A stretch of 64,000 nt of DNA, from NCBI GenBank assembly GCA_004352715.1, contig SCFE01000009.1, positions 1,256,410 through 1,320,409 on the forward strand. Reading direction: 5' to 3'. The notes under the pieces were generated by a model. That model was not told where the DNA came from. It made no database searches and worked only from the letters and a program-made list of their open reading frames with translations. Source of the stretch: Hofstenia miamia. Lineage: Eukaryota > Xenacoelomorpha > Acoela. The position numbers and the translations under genes are program-made. Position 1 is the first letter of the stretch; each line of letters starts with the position of its first letter. Below, one piece after another: positions 12,891 through 23,583 of the stretch.

Positions 12891-13395
12891 ATGAGTAAGT
12901 ATACCTTAAATAATCAGAGACAAATTGCTGCGGAAGTGGGTGTGCACCATACACAATTTTTTTCAAACTGACACTTTGTCTCCAAGCCGCAAACAGAAAT
13001 GTGGACGAAAGCAGAAAACGACTGTCAGGGAAAAAAGAAGACTTGTCCTGAAAAGCAAGGTAAATCCTAGAAGGACCTTCAACAAATATCGGATCGATGA
13101 AAATCTATCTGTAAGCTCCAGAACAGTGAGACGATCACAATAATTGGTCAGATGAACAGTGGAAGAAGGTGTTGTACACTGATCAGATTCACTTTCATGC
13201 CAAAGGCCAACATGTTAAATGTGTGAGGCGCGCCTCTGGAGAAAAGCTGACATCACTCAATTTCAATCAACAAGTGATACATCCTGAAAATGTTACGTTT
13301 GGGGGTGTTTCGTCTGGGAAGGTCCTGGCAGACTCCATCTTTATGAAGGAATGATGAATTTCGAAGAATTCTTTTTCAAACATGTAGTGTTCAAA
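12891..13395 (+). pseudogene. Tc1-like transposase, internally deleted and frameshifted
   Basis: The 12925-13143 frame carries a second helix-turn-helix of the Tc1 type: a KCGRKQKTT block like the GRPRKT linker, then SVSSRTVRR like the recognition helix. Immediately after, in another frame from 13142, comes the start of the DDE catalytic domain: N-W-S-D-E-Q-W-K-K-V-L-Y-T-D-Q, which keeps the first catalytic Asp of the W..V...DE motif. VRRASGEKL and HPENVTFGGVSSGK blocks (usual VMVWGC replaced) follow. The stretch normally linking HTH and catalytic domain, roughly 30-40 residues, is missing. Frame is lost again after about 13356, and the second Asp and final Asp/Glu are not seen. A normal Tc1 transposase is about 340 residues, and this remnant represents less than half. 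Confidence 0.7.
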
Positions 13396-13777
13396 TTCTA
13401 TGCTCTTATTACATTTTGCCTTAGGCTAATTAAAAATCAATCAAGAAGGCAAATGGGAAAATATATAATGTTTGGTAATAAAAGCCAGAAATAGGGATTA
13501 TGTACTATCCATGAATGCAACTTTAAGAAAATAAAGATATTGAATATAATGTAATGCCCATCATTTATTTGTTCAATAGAATTTCTCTTTTTTTAATGAA
13601 AGTCCATTATGTTGAGGAGATTGTTAAACAGCTTTATTCAATTGATTTTTAATAAAATTTCACAGTTTCTTTTTAATTGGATTTTAATGTTTTATAATAA
13701 ATATTTATATACGTTCAATATCTTTTTCAGAACAAATTTGGAAGGAAAAATATTTACAATGAATTATATTTAAAATG
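13396..13777. other. AT-rich spacer
   Basis: No gene or repeat boundary recognised. It may contain the 3' part of the Tc1-like remnant, too decayed to follow. Confidence 0.4.
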
Positions 13778-13809
<32 letters not shown>

Positions 13810-14134
13810 ATGTATTGCATACACTAAAAAATGTTGATGTTGCAATATTTTTTATGCATTGAGGCAGAGCCTAGTCGCGGATTAAGTACGAAAATGATAG
13901 AAGAGATTCTCATCAATCAAGTAGTGCTTTCAGATTTTGGATATCCTTATTAGTTTTGATATATATATATATATATATATGTATATGTATTGCATACACT
14001 AAAAAATGTTGATGTTGCAATATTTTTTATGCATTGAGGCAGAGCCTAGTCGCGGATTAAGTACGAAAATGATAGAAGAGATTCTCATCAATCAAGTAGT
14101 GCTTTCAGATTTTGGATATCCTTATTAGTTTTGA
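13778..14134. repeat. Exact 154-bp tandem duplication with (TA)n linkers
   Basis: The segment 13806-13959 (starting GTATATGTATTGCATACAC, ending TTAGTTTTGA) is repeated without a mismatch at 13981-14134. Each copy is preceded by a (TA)n tract (13778-13805 and 13960-13980), giving a period of 175 bp. Identity shows the duplication is recent, or that it is an assembly duplication. Confidence 0.95.
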
Positions 14135-15742
14135 AATATAATGCATTCAAAAATGATAAAATATTTAATATATTCCTTGTTTGCTTAAGGTTAAATATTC
14201 TACATAATTAATATGTAATGCATCTAACTTCTAACGCTTTTACAGATTAAACCTGCAACGGTTTGAAAAACCAATTAACAAATTTGTCTTAGGTAGGGAA
14301 TTTAAAGAAGTTTATTGTTAATATTTTGAGTCCAATTGGATGCAATTTCTTAAAATGTTATTCTAACGAAAAAGCGGCAAATCAAAGTGGGAATAAGCAT
14401 TACTATGGAACACTAAAAAAGTTTATTGGAGTTATGATTAGAATAAATTTTGTAAGAAAAATACTGCACAAAAACTAATCTAATGAAAAGGCACCTAAGG
14501 AAAGTATTAACTTGTCTAACCAGAATGGCGAAAACGTTCAAAGTAGAACAAAAAGTTATAATTAAATCAGTCTTATTTTACGTCACCATTTTTGCAGTGT
14601 CTTAATTTATATGGAGAATTGTGCAGTAAGTTTGTGCTTAAAAATTTTTACTTTCTAATTATGATATGCGGGTCTTTTGTATATACCTTGCGAATCAAAA
14701 TTGTTAAAATGTAATGTCCTCGCTATCTTATTGTCGCTTAGATTTGAAAAAAATAAAACCGGAAATATTTAAATAGGTCCAAGTACAAATTAACGAGTAA
14801 TTTATTGTTCATGCTAACTTTGTGCACAGATACGTATTGAACTCCAAATAATTGCCGTAGACACTTTGTTTTTTTCTCCCAATAATTTCAAAAATTTAAT
14901 TTTTATTCTATTAATGAATCTGTTAATAAAATATCAACATTTATTGAAATAAAAGCCATTACAAACCTGCCAAAACTTGTCTTTAAATTTCATTTACAAA
15001 TATGATATATCTCATGAGTTTTTCATCGTTTGTATATCAAAAATGATATGTAGATATTCCCAAAACAATCTTGCTGAATTTTTAAAAGTTTATAGAACGG
15101 GCTTCAGATACCTTACAATTTTAGCAATTTGTTAATGTATTTTACATGTATAGCCTTTATACGGATTTGAAACTTTTACCCGAATTTTATTGAAACTTGT
15201 AAAAACCTATTGACTTCCAAACACAAATACATCGAATTTGACAACTGACAAGTTTTATTGATAAAAATATGTAAACAATAATACAGGATAGAGCTCCACT
15301 AGAGCCCCGTGTCCTAACTTGAACGCAGTTTCCTATTCCCGTTAATATTATCTATTTTTAATGTGTGGCAAGAGAATTGGCAACATTTTAACAATTGCTC
15401 ACTTGAATTATGCAGGGATAAATTGGTGCCTGCCGCATGCATTACAGCCACTATACACATGAAAATTGTTTCTATTTTATTACTTTTATAGCAGTATTTT
15501 TTACGAAAAAAATTCCTATTTTAAAAAACAGCAATGTATGTTACGCAGATTAATCTCAAATATATTTGTAGTAAAGTAAACATCTATTAGAGAAATATAT
15601 TTCAATATTTGAGAAAACCACATGTTCTTCCAATCCAAAATTAATTTCAGAGAGAAAAAAGCGTAAATCAACCCCAAGAGGATAACCACTATCACTAGTT
15701 AACGAAACATCAACGCATTAAAGATTTACATGATCGCATGAA
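14135..15742. other. AT-rich gene-free stretch 3' of the GPCR gene
   Basis: Both strands carry only short frames. No transposon motif was seen. The proximal part (15600-15742) would hold the 3' UTR of the minus-strand receptor gene, but no certain AATAAA signal was identified. Confidence 0.5.
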
Positions 15743-16732
15743 TTAACTTCGATCACTGGAACTTAAGGGATTTGATAGTTTACGACACATTGTTTTTCGA
15801 AGATCCTTTCGGAAGTTCGAATTAGCAAAAAAGTATATGTAAAAATTAATACAAAAATGCATATTGAACAGCAAAACACAGAAATTATTAAAGAATTTGT
15901 ACGTAGCTCTAGACATACGAATAGCAAATCCTACAAAAGTCAGGGCGATGTTGGGAAATACTAGCACGATAAAAAGAAATGACAGGGCAAAAAGGATTAT
16001 GGTAACTTTGGTTTCTTGGCTTTTTTCTTCATGCGAGAGCCGTGAGTTTTGTGAAGCATTATGTAAAATGATCTTCTCGGTACAATCCTTAGAATGGTTT
16101 ATGAGATATCTACCACTTGTCAATTCCCGTCGCTTTTTTCTCAGATATCGCAAGCGGAAAATTATGCTCACATAGACAAAGATTATAACTAAAAGTGTTA
16201 ACAAAGAAAGCAGGAATCTTATACCGAAGTAAATGTACTGCTGATTAAAAAATGATATGGGATTTTGGATTATCATCAATAACACAACCACCAACGATAA
16301 TAAAGCGGAAACAGCATATATGATAATGACAATATTTTTTGGAAATCGAGAGTGAATGTGTTGCGCATGTTGTGCCGGCTTACATATTGCGAAGTACCTT
16401 TCCATTGAAACAGCCAGTATGAAGATCCAGGAGGAGAATTGTGTGAAGCAGTAAGTCCAATAACTTGTAAAGATGAATAGCCAAACTGTTTTTATTTCTG
16501 GTAGAAAAACATGTAATGTACCAAAAATGACTGTGGATATGCAGTGTAGAAGATCGATTGCAGCGATTCCCTCAATTAAAATTTCGTGGCACGATTTTTT
16601 CCGTTTCCTGCAGTAAATGAACAATATCAAACAATTGTTAATAACACCAATAAAGACAATTAAATATCCAATGAAAACCAAGAAATGCTTGGCATCAGAA
16701 AGCGAATCGTCCTCCAGAGTAGAGTTTTTCAT
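15743..16732 (-). CDS. Rhodopsin-like (class A) 7TM G-protein-coupled receptor, orphan
   Basis: Intact intronless frame. The preferred start is the ATG at 16730-16732, which puts the short N-terminus (with an N-S-T glycosylation sequon) directly before TM1. An upstream in-frame ATG at 16835-16837 would add 35 residues with no signal peptide. In the longer numbering (364 aa), seven hydrophobic segments lie at about 51-75, 85-110, 118-145, 168-190, 203-228, 277-303 and 313-336. Class A landmarks are Asn67/68 in TM1, Asp95 in TM2, E-R-Y at 146-148 ending TM3, Pro295 in TM6 and N-F-Y-I-Y (331-335) at the NPxxY position. FRKDLRK forms the start of helix 8. A basic third intracellular loop spans about 229-276. 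Oddities: no Cys at the usual start of TM3, no Cys in extracellular loop 2, no Trp in TM4, no Pro in TM5, and Phe in place of the NPxxY Pro. Ligand unknown. The C-terminal motif resembles invertebrate peptide receptors only loosely. Confidence 0.88.
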   Translation of the reverse strand: MKNSTLEDDSLSDAKHFLVFIGYLIVFIGVINNCLILFIYCRKRKKSCHEILIEGIAAIDLLHCISTVIFGTLHVFLPEIKTVWLFIFTSYWTYCFTQFSSWIFILAVSMERYFAICKPAQHAQHIHSRFPKNIVIIIYAVSALLSLVVVLLMIIQNPISFFNQQYIYFGIRFLLSLLTLLVIIFVYVSIIFRLRYLRKKRRELTSGRYLINHSKDCTEKIILHNASQNSRLSHEEKSQETKVTIILFALSFLFIVLVFPNIALTFVGFAIRMSRATYKFFNNFCVLLFNMHFCINFYIYFFANSNFRKDLRKTMCRKLSNPLSSSDRS

Positions 16733-16969
16733 CCTAACTGGCACACAATAGTTTACATTTTTTAAAAGTATTTCAAAGCAATTTAATTGGATGTGACGCC
16801 GGTGTGATGTTGAACGAATCAAAATTGTTGTGATCATTTTTTAAAATGCTATGTATACAAGCATGTTGCTAAATTTGGAAATGGGAGATATTTGTGTCGT
16901 AAGTATCCACTAGATGAGTTACGTAATACACAATTACCACATGGGTCACTATATTTAGCATTACCTCAG
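16733..16969. other. Upstream region of the GPCR gene
   Basis: Presumed 5' flank of the minus-strand receptor. It includes the 35-codon in-frame extension up to 16837. No clear TATA or initiator element can be assigned in this AT-rich context. Confidence 0.35.
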
Positions 16970-17142
16970 CAGCGAATACAGGATATTTTTAGGAGGGGCC
17001 CAAAGTAAAATAAAATGTTAAGTGCATAATTGGTTATTAAAGAGCTTCTGTATGTAGTTTTATATTACGCCATTTTTTTCTTACTTTAGAGGTGGTTTGT
17101 GCACGTTTGCCCCTCCCCCCTCTGTATCCACAACTGCTTAAC
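16970..17142. mobile_element. Possible short inverted-repeat element (MITE-like)
   Basis: The left side reads CAGCGAATACAGG...GAGGGGCCC and the right side, reverse-complemented, CAGTTGTGGATACAGAGG...GAGGGGC, so imperfect inverted ends enclose about 170 bp. The GAGGGGC / GATACAG wording is typical of small DNA-transposon derivatives. No convincing target-site duplication was found. Confidence 0.3.
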
Positions 17143-18879
17143 TATACTGTACTGAAAAAAAGTGTCTTGTTTTATCTATTTTTGTAAGTAAAGTTCTTCC
17201 TGGGAAATGAAAAATCGTGAATTGTTGAAAGGCATACTTAGAGGCCTTCTACTAACTCAATAGTGGTTTGTCGCGAGTCTTGCAGTGGTAGTTAGTTCAG
17301 AAAAAATCATTTTCATTATTAATGACATCAAGAAATTGTTGGCAAGAAATCAACTTTAGTCAATTATAAATATATCAATCTAAGCTAAACTAATAAATAG
17401 TGCTGGATCCGGTGAGACATTTCTAGTCACTAATCAATTAATTAAATATTTTTCGACAGAAAGTTTCTCTTAATTAGTTCAAATGTAGTTCTGACATTTA
17501 ATTGAAAATATTGTAACCAAAGTGCAGAAAAAAAGTTATGTGATGAATTCATCAAGTTTAACAGTTAATACCTGTTAACTGTGTACAAATTTTCATTTGA
17601 TTATTTAGTTTTATACTTTCAGTAACTTCAAATTTTAGCTCTACGAATTCTGGCTGATCGTTGATTAAGTATTTGTATTTTTTGTGTTATCCGTGCAGAT
17701 AATTAACTAGAGTTCGAGGGTAGTTACGGATAGCCGGTTGGAAGAGGGTAACGATTTTCATCACCACAAGTACCTTGTGGCAGAAGCGAATTAGTGTATA
17801 TGAAAAATCGAGCAGATAAGATAATGACAATATCATTCGTTCGTAAAATATGTATTAAAAATTGATGAGAATTATATGAAATGCATTTCCGATTGATTTA
17901 GGATATTTATTATCTTGTTTTTATAATCGAGGTGAACGAGCTTATTTTGACAATTATTGAGATGGAAAATAATAAACAAAGCAAGCACCAGTTAACGGCG
18001 ATGTCAATTGCTCTGCAACTGGGAGTGATTGAAGAAAAGGAAGAATGCTTTCCGGTTGATCAGAGGCCGTGGTGCTGTATTACCTAAATAGAGTATTAAT
18101 AGTTCTTCTTTGCCACTAAGGCTTCGTTGAAATGATCTAATTGAAATACTTTTAATGATTTAAGATGTTTCGCTTCAGTATTCTTTAACATTTTTATATT
18201 ATAACTTACTCCACAATCTTTAAGATTGGAAATTTTTTTGCAAAATAATTTTTTGACAAATCTGCACTACATCAGATGGTTCAAACACAGCTCTTCAAAC
18301 ATGGCCAAGATATGGACAATCCTAATGTAAATTTTTTGTTATCCGAAATGTCAGTTTAAAATTTGATATATTCAGTTTATTTTTGTTAACATCAAGTTCT
18401 CACAGAAAAGATTATGTTGTCTACGTACACAATCTGTTCTAGTATTTCGCTTTGTTTAAGCCTAGAAAATATATTTTTACTAAGGTGCCCAGACATCTAC
18501 TTTTAACCCATATTTCATAAACATTTTGTCCTCTGTCCTGCTTCAACCTAAAAAGGCCGAGAATTTGTCCTTTTAGAGAAAATTAATAAAAAGGCAAAAT
18601 ACAAACATTATATTATTAATTACTTTAGTTTCTAAAATAATGTAATTTTTTCTTAGTTATATATTAAGTTGTTCCATTATTAATGAAATTGAATATTATT
18701 TAGTTTCAGTTCTAAATTCAACAACTATTTGACAAATATCCATTATTTTTTTTATTAAAAGACTACTTGCTAAAAGAAAATTACAAACAAATAAAAATTA
18801 TGTACAAAATAAATACTTTGAGAAATAATTCAAAAAAAATTATTTTAATGCTTTCGAAACGCTTTTTTGACAATCGAAT
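17143..18879. other. AT-rich gene-free stretch
   Basis: A less AT-rich patch at 17700-18090 (GGGTAGTTACGGATAGCCGG) carries no readable domain. Nothing else is supported. Confidence 0.45.
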
Positions 18880-19290
18880 AGATCAATCTCAGTATGGAGA
18901 TGCACATAATTTGCTACTTTAACAATTCTGTGGAAAATACATTTCTTGTAGATTTTTTATTCAGACATTTTGAGGTGAAAACTGTTTTGGTTCATCTTCT
19001 TGTTGAAGTACGAGGAATAAAAATGTTGATGAACTCTTTATATTTTAAATGTACTTTATGGTTTAAAAGTTTGTTGAGGTAAAGTAGATCTGAAACTTCT
19101 AAATACAAAGAAATAGGCAATATCTTCAGTCTTTATAATTGTTTCTTATACTTTCCAAGTGGTAATATCCATTTTGTACAGCGTCTTTGCAGTTTTCAAG
19201 TATGCTAAGATTTGAGGAGTTGCAATACCATATTTGAGAAGCGTAGGTCAGCTTAGATTTTATCAGTGTTATATATGTATTTTTGTTCGA
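18880..19290 (-). pseudogene. LINE 3' remnant (post-RT C-terminal region)
   Basis: On the minus strand the sequence gives S-K-L-T-Y-A-S-Q-I-W-Y near 19208-19255, matching the thumb-region (K.Y.S.VW) block of Jockey/CR1-type non-LTR retrotransposons. At about 19060-19125 comes L-P-I-S-L-Y-L-E-V-S-D-L-L-Y-L, the usual LPL..R...L.FLYK block. Then R-T-S-T-R-R, a stop, and T-K-T-V-F-T-S-K-C-L-N-K-K correspond to the R.(N)...f..p. region. The blocks are in order but separated by a stop and frameshifts. It is a dead LINE tail. The reverse-transcriptase core is not seen upstream (above 19300). Confidence 0.5.
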
Positions 19291-20703
19291 AGATATATGT
19301 ATATATCTCTCTCTCCTAAATAGCTGTGGTAATTTTAAATTCGGTTTTTTGCAAAAATTGTTCTACTTTTTGGTAATTTGGAAATTGTCACCCAAATTCT
19401 TACTAGTGGGCGAAACACTAAGTACTTAGAAGTTACCTGAAGTGAATTCAAATAGCTCAATAAGAATTTCAAATCAAAAAATAGCAAGAAAATGCAACGT
19501 AAATTGACTTTGGAATAATTATTTAGAGGACTTTTGTTAATATGACCTGTAATTAAGTGTTTGTTTGGACTCTTCATTAAAATGGATAAGAATATGTTTA
19601 TTATCGTCAAAGCTGCCTCTAAGCAGCTTCATATTTTACGCGAACTCCGTGGTCTCGATTTGAGTTACTGTCACAAAAAATACTACATTTATCTACTATT
19701 GAACCAACTTTAACATCCGCTAGTCTTGCCTGCTTCACTGCCTAGTTATTTAGAAAAGTCCATGGAAAGGATTAGGAGAGACATTAAAATTTTACCAGCC
19801 TTATCTGATCAAATAAAGGTGAAGGCTAAAATTCTTCGTCTTTGAATTAATGTTTTCCAGTGCTGAAAATAATACCACTCATCTTCTTCATTCACAGATT
19901 CCTAAAAAATAATTTATTCTGGCCAATATGCTTATTCTAATTACAAATCTGAAGGAAATCCCAATTTGTGCCTTATGTGTAAATATTTTACTCACTTTAA
20001 TATTGTTAATTGCATTTTCAATAAACGTTTCTTCTTAATTGCCACAAATCCTTATAAGTTTAAATTTTCATTCCTTTGAATTGAATGTAAACAATTTGAG
20101 AAAAAAATGCTTAATGTTTAAGTCTTTTCTGGTAGCCTACATCAATTTTTTATTTAGAAGACATTTCAGAATTTATTACTATATTTTAATGTCTAATATT
20201 TTATATTGAGGGACGTCTGCGTAAATAATGCTGACATATTTTAAATGCATTTCTATTTTTTGAGTTGTTTAATAACATTTCAACTATATTACTTGAAGAT
20301 GTCATTTTCTTAAGTTTTTCTTTGCTGATGGAAATTAAGGTATATATTTGCCATTTCCATAATGTTATATAATTATGCATGTAGTTGCCGATTTTGCAAA
20401 GAGGGTCATGGACCGGTCTTGGGTTGAGATGTTGAAGAATGGCTCGAAATATGAAAAACTGACAGTGCATTGAATGATATATTATATACTAGCAGTGTGT
20501 TGAAAAATACAAGTCTTAAATTTTTTATTAGTTTCATATCTTCTTGGAACACTTAGTTCAAGTTTATTATAAGACCCTAAATTACCAACTTTAGTCCAGT
20601 AAAGGGAAAAATTAAAAAAAATTCGTAACAAGTGACAGCCAGAATTTGAGCAACAAGCAGCTCTTATTCGAAGTAAATGTCTAAAAAATTGCATGGATAA
20701 ATG
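19291..20703. other. AT-rich stretch with unassigned short frames
   Basis: Minus-strand frames of 91, 89 and 70 codons (19335-19610, 20201-20470, 20482-20694) have no recognisable domains. No repeats were assigned. Confidence 0.4.
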
Positions 20704-20952
20704 TTTAAATTTATGATTGCCAAAAGTTGTTCTTGTATATTTCTTCTGAATAGTTATTTAGAAAACATATTGCTTCGGATCGTGTTCGAATTTAGGATAG
20801 TCATAAACTTGTTCATGTATATTTCTTGTAATCGTTATTTACAATACATTTATTGCTCGATGAAATGTTTCAATTCAGGATAGTCATAAGGTTTATCTTG
20901 TATATTTTTTATTAATAATTAAGAAAAAATGTGCATTGCTTTGAGAAATATT
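20704..20952. repeat. Three diverged tandem repeats of about 83 bp
   Basis: Units start near 20704, 20785 and 20868. Each reads approximately TTYRAATTYAGGATAGTCATAA, then CTTGTATATTTCTT, then an ATTGCTT/ATTGCTC word. A fourth partial unit begins near 20950. Similarity is clear but not exact, so this is an old tandem array. Confidence 0.65.
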
Positions 20953-21086
20953 TGAATTTAGTGTTTATTTAGTTAAAAAAATTATCTTAGAAAATTACAA
21001 AATTGAATTTCTATTTACTAGAATATAATGTAAATATATAGAAAAATCAAGTTAATAAAAGATAATAATAATAATAATAATAATTA

Positions 21087-21127
<41 letters not shown>

Positions 21128-21129
21128 TC
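20953..21129. repeat. (TAA)n-(TA)n compound microsatellite
   Basis: (TAA)n at about 21062-21083 is followed by interrupted (TA)n up to about 21128. Confidence 0.85.
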
Positions 21130-21689
21130 ACAAATGTATTTAACCCTAACTTTTAGCTAAAAAATGTTTAAGGTTACATATTAAAATTTAAGCCAAAAAT
21201 GTAATAACTATATATAGAATAATATATGGTTGCTAACTAACTTAAGGTAACCTTTGAAGTAAGCACAATTCAACTCTAGTTCAAATGTGCTTATACTAAA
21301 TAAAAAATCGGGTACATTTATTGCAATAAATAAATAAAAATTACTTATTGTCAAAGGTCTTTATTACTGTGTGCAATGTAAACAAGCCGTGTAGTTAATT
21401 CCAACAATTAATTCAATTTACTTCAATAAAATCACATGAATGTCATTAGCAGTAGTAGTGAACATATAACAGACGTGTAGAATGCTCTACAACACAATGT
21501 CCAGCAATCTTAATGCGTATATAATTCAATGCAACTAGGGTGTTACAATAAATATTTGTAAACAAAACTAGGCAATCTTTCTATTTTGAGAGATCATTGT
21601 TCACTGCTGGCATACTTCAAGCTTTGATTATTTCTATTTTTTCGTGACAAGGATGATAAAAAAGACCTAAGATTTGCGAATTGGTATTA
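21130..21689. other. AT-rich spacer, no gene
   Basis: No reading frame or repeat of note. Confidence 0.5.
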
Positions 21690-21768
21690 ATTTAAATGGG
21701 CAGCCTGCTGTAAAGCTCCGTACCTCGAGCTGAGTTTAGTCCACATTTTCGGCTCATATCTACCTCTG
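21690..21768 (+). mobile_element. MITE right-end fragment (hAT-like family of 32317-32738)
   Basis: It starts AATTTAAATGGGC and ends TATCTACCTCTG, a mutated version of the GTCCATCTYTG end of the complete element at 32317-32738. It is more G+C-rich than its flanks. The left end was not found. Confidence 0.35.
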
Positions 21769-21883
21769 TTTATTTTCTAGGATCGTGCTTGTTACCAGTG
21801 CACTGCGAAATATACCACATTCATATTATACATCCTGAAATAAGAGTTTATTCGAAATAGCTATTACCTGACTGAATGAATTA

Positions 21884-21953
21884 AATATAAATATATATAT
21901 ATATATAAATATATAATATATTATATATTGTATATATATATGCATATATATAT
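21884..21953. repeat. TA-rich microsatellite
   Basis: Interrupted (TA)n with AAT interruptions immediately before the TTGCKCAA motif cluster. Confidence 0.8.
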
Positions 21954-21956
21954 GTC

Positions 21957-22107
21957 GTGCTCAATCATGTGTCTTGCTCAATTCTAGATTTGAGCAAACA
22001 ATATTGCTCAATCGTGATATAGTATGAAAGTTGCGCTATCCTAGAAATGCGCAGGCTATTTTGCTCAATTACTGATAATGAGCAATGTTAAATCGCGTAT
22101 TGCGCAA
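21957..22107. promoter_or_regulatory. Cluster of TTGCKCAA motifs upstream of integrase ORF
   Basis: About nine copies of TTGCTCAA/TTGCGCAA or close variants occur in both orientations within 150 bp: 21958, 21974, 21990 (inverted), 22004, 22031, 22047, 22061, 22078 (inverted) and 22100. The last is the full palindrome TTGCGCAA. The start codon of the integrase-like ORF follows at 22196. This density is far beyond chance for an 8-bp word. Candidates are transposase-binding subterminal repeats of a DNA transposon, or a bZIP (C/EBP-like) site cluster acting as its promoter. Confidence 0.6.
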
Positions 22108-22195
22108 CTGGCTATTGATTTTCATTCAGTTAGCGATATAAAGTCAGCTGCATGTAGCTCACTTATTATTATTGTGGAAACTTTACGCTCATATC

Positions 22196-22522
22196 ATGGA
22201 AGCAGAATTTAACGAAAAGTTAAAAGTTTGGAGAAATGACCAGACAAAAAATTTCATATTATCAAGTGCCGAGTATGAAGATCTGTGGAAGAAAGTAACA
22301 AGTTTGAATGGTGATGACACGAAAACTAAAACGACAAAAGAATACAGACTTAGAAAACGTTATGTTCCTGTCAATATTGCCGGTATCAAACGATTAAAGA
22401 AGTTTGGCACAGACGACTATTTTATACCTATGGAAGAAATATTTACAGTTATAAAGGAAGCTCATGATCAAGGTCACGGTGGTTACAAACGAACACTAGC
22501 CAAGCTGAAAACTTATTGCAAT
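22196..22522 (+). CDS. KRBA2-like / integrase-type element protein, N-terminal part, cut by gap
   Basis: The frame is open from 22172; the first ATG is at 22196. The 109 readable residues contain a helical N-terminus (F-N-E-K-L-K-V-W), then Y-R-L-R-K-R-Y, and F-I-P-M-E-E-I-F-T-V-I-K-E-A-H. The start of an H2C2 zinc-binding domain follows: A-H-D-Q-G-H-G-G-Y-K-R-T-L. This order (helical region, YRL..RY, PxEE(I/L)F, HxxxGHGG) is that of KRBA2-like proteins, which carry an rve-family retroviral-type integrase core used by integrase-bearing DNA transposons. The Cys pair of the zinc finger and the DDE core would fall in the following 920 N. After the gap there is only (TA)n, so the 3' end cannot be placed. 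It could be an autonomous element or a domesticated gene. No frame defects are visible. Confidence 0.65.
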
Positions 22523-23442
22523 NNNNNNNNNNNNNNNNNNNNNNNNNNNNNNNNNNNNNNNNNNNNNNNNNNNNNNNNNNNNNNNNNNNNNNNNNNNNNN
22601 NNNNNNNNNNNNNNNNNNNNNNNNNNNNNNNNNNNNNNNNNNNNNNNNNNNNNNNNNNNNNNNNNNNNNNNNNNNNNNNNNNNNNNNNNNNNNNNNNNNN
22701 NNNNNNNNNNNNNNNNNNNNNNNNNNNNNNNNNNNNNNNNNNNNNNNNNNNNNNNNNNNNNNNNNNNNNNNNNNNNNNNNNNNNNNNNNNNNNNNNNNNN
22801 NNNNNNNNNNNNNNNNNNNNNNNNNNNNNNNNNNNNNNNNNNNNNNNNNNNNNNNNNNNNNNNNNNNNNNNNNNNNNNNNNNNNNNNNNNNNNNNNNNNN
22901 NNNNNNNNNNNNNNNNNNNNNNNNNNNNNNNNNNNNNNNNNNNNNNNNNNNNNNNNNNNNNNNNNNNNNNNNNNNNNNNNNNNNNNNNNNNNNNNNNNNN
23001 NNNNNNNNNNNNNNNNNNNNNNNNNNNNNNNNNNNNNNNNNNNNNNNNNNNNNNNNNNNNNNNNNNNNNNNNNNNNNNNNNNNNNNNNNNNNNNNNNNNN
23101 NNNNNNNNNNNNNNNNNNNNNNNNNNNNNNNNNNNNNNNNNNNNNNNNNNNNNNNNNNNNNNNNNNNNNNNNNNNNNNNNNNNNNNNNNNNNNNNNNNNN
23201 NNNNNNNNNNNNNNNNNNNNNNNNNNNNNNNNNNNNNNNNNNNNNNNNNNNNNNNNNNNNNNNNNNNNNNNNNNNNNNNNNNNNNNNNNNNNNNNNNNNN
23301 NNNNNNNNNNNNNNNNNNNNNNNNNNNNNNNNNNNNNNNNNNNNNNNNNNNNNNNNNNNNNNNNNNNNNNNNNNNNNNNNNNNNNNNNNNNNNNNNNNNN
23401 NNNNNNNNNNNNNNNNNNNNNNNNNNNNNNNNNNNNNNNNNN
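22523..23442. other. Assembly gap (920 N)
   Basis: Uninterrupted N. Any protein spanning it is artificial. It probably hides the remainder of the integrase ORF and the far end of its element. Confidence 0.98.
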
Positions 23443-23453
23443 AAATATATACA

Positions 23454-23496
<43 letters not shown>

Positions 23497-23552
23497 CGTA
23501 TATATTATTAATGTTAAATATATACATATTTATATATATATATATAAATATT

Positions 23553-23580
<28 letters not shown>
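23443..23580. repeat. TA-rich repeat block after the gap
   Basis: Interrupted (TA)n. The phrase AAATATATACATATTTATAT occurs at 23443 and again at about 23516, so the block is itself partly duplicated with a period of about 73 bp. Confidence 0.85.

Positions 23581-23583
<3 letters not shown>

Noticed and set aside
15864-16175. 103-codon plus-strand frame inside the GPCR gene
   Set aside because: Shadow of the minus-strand receptor, with no domain of its own.
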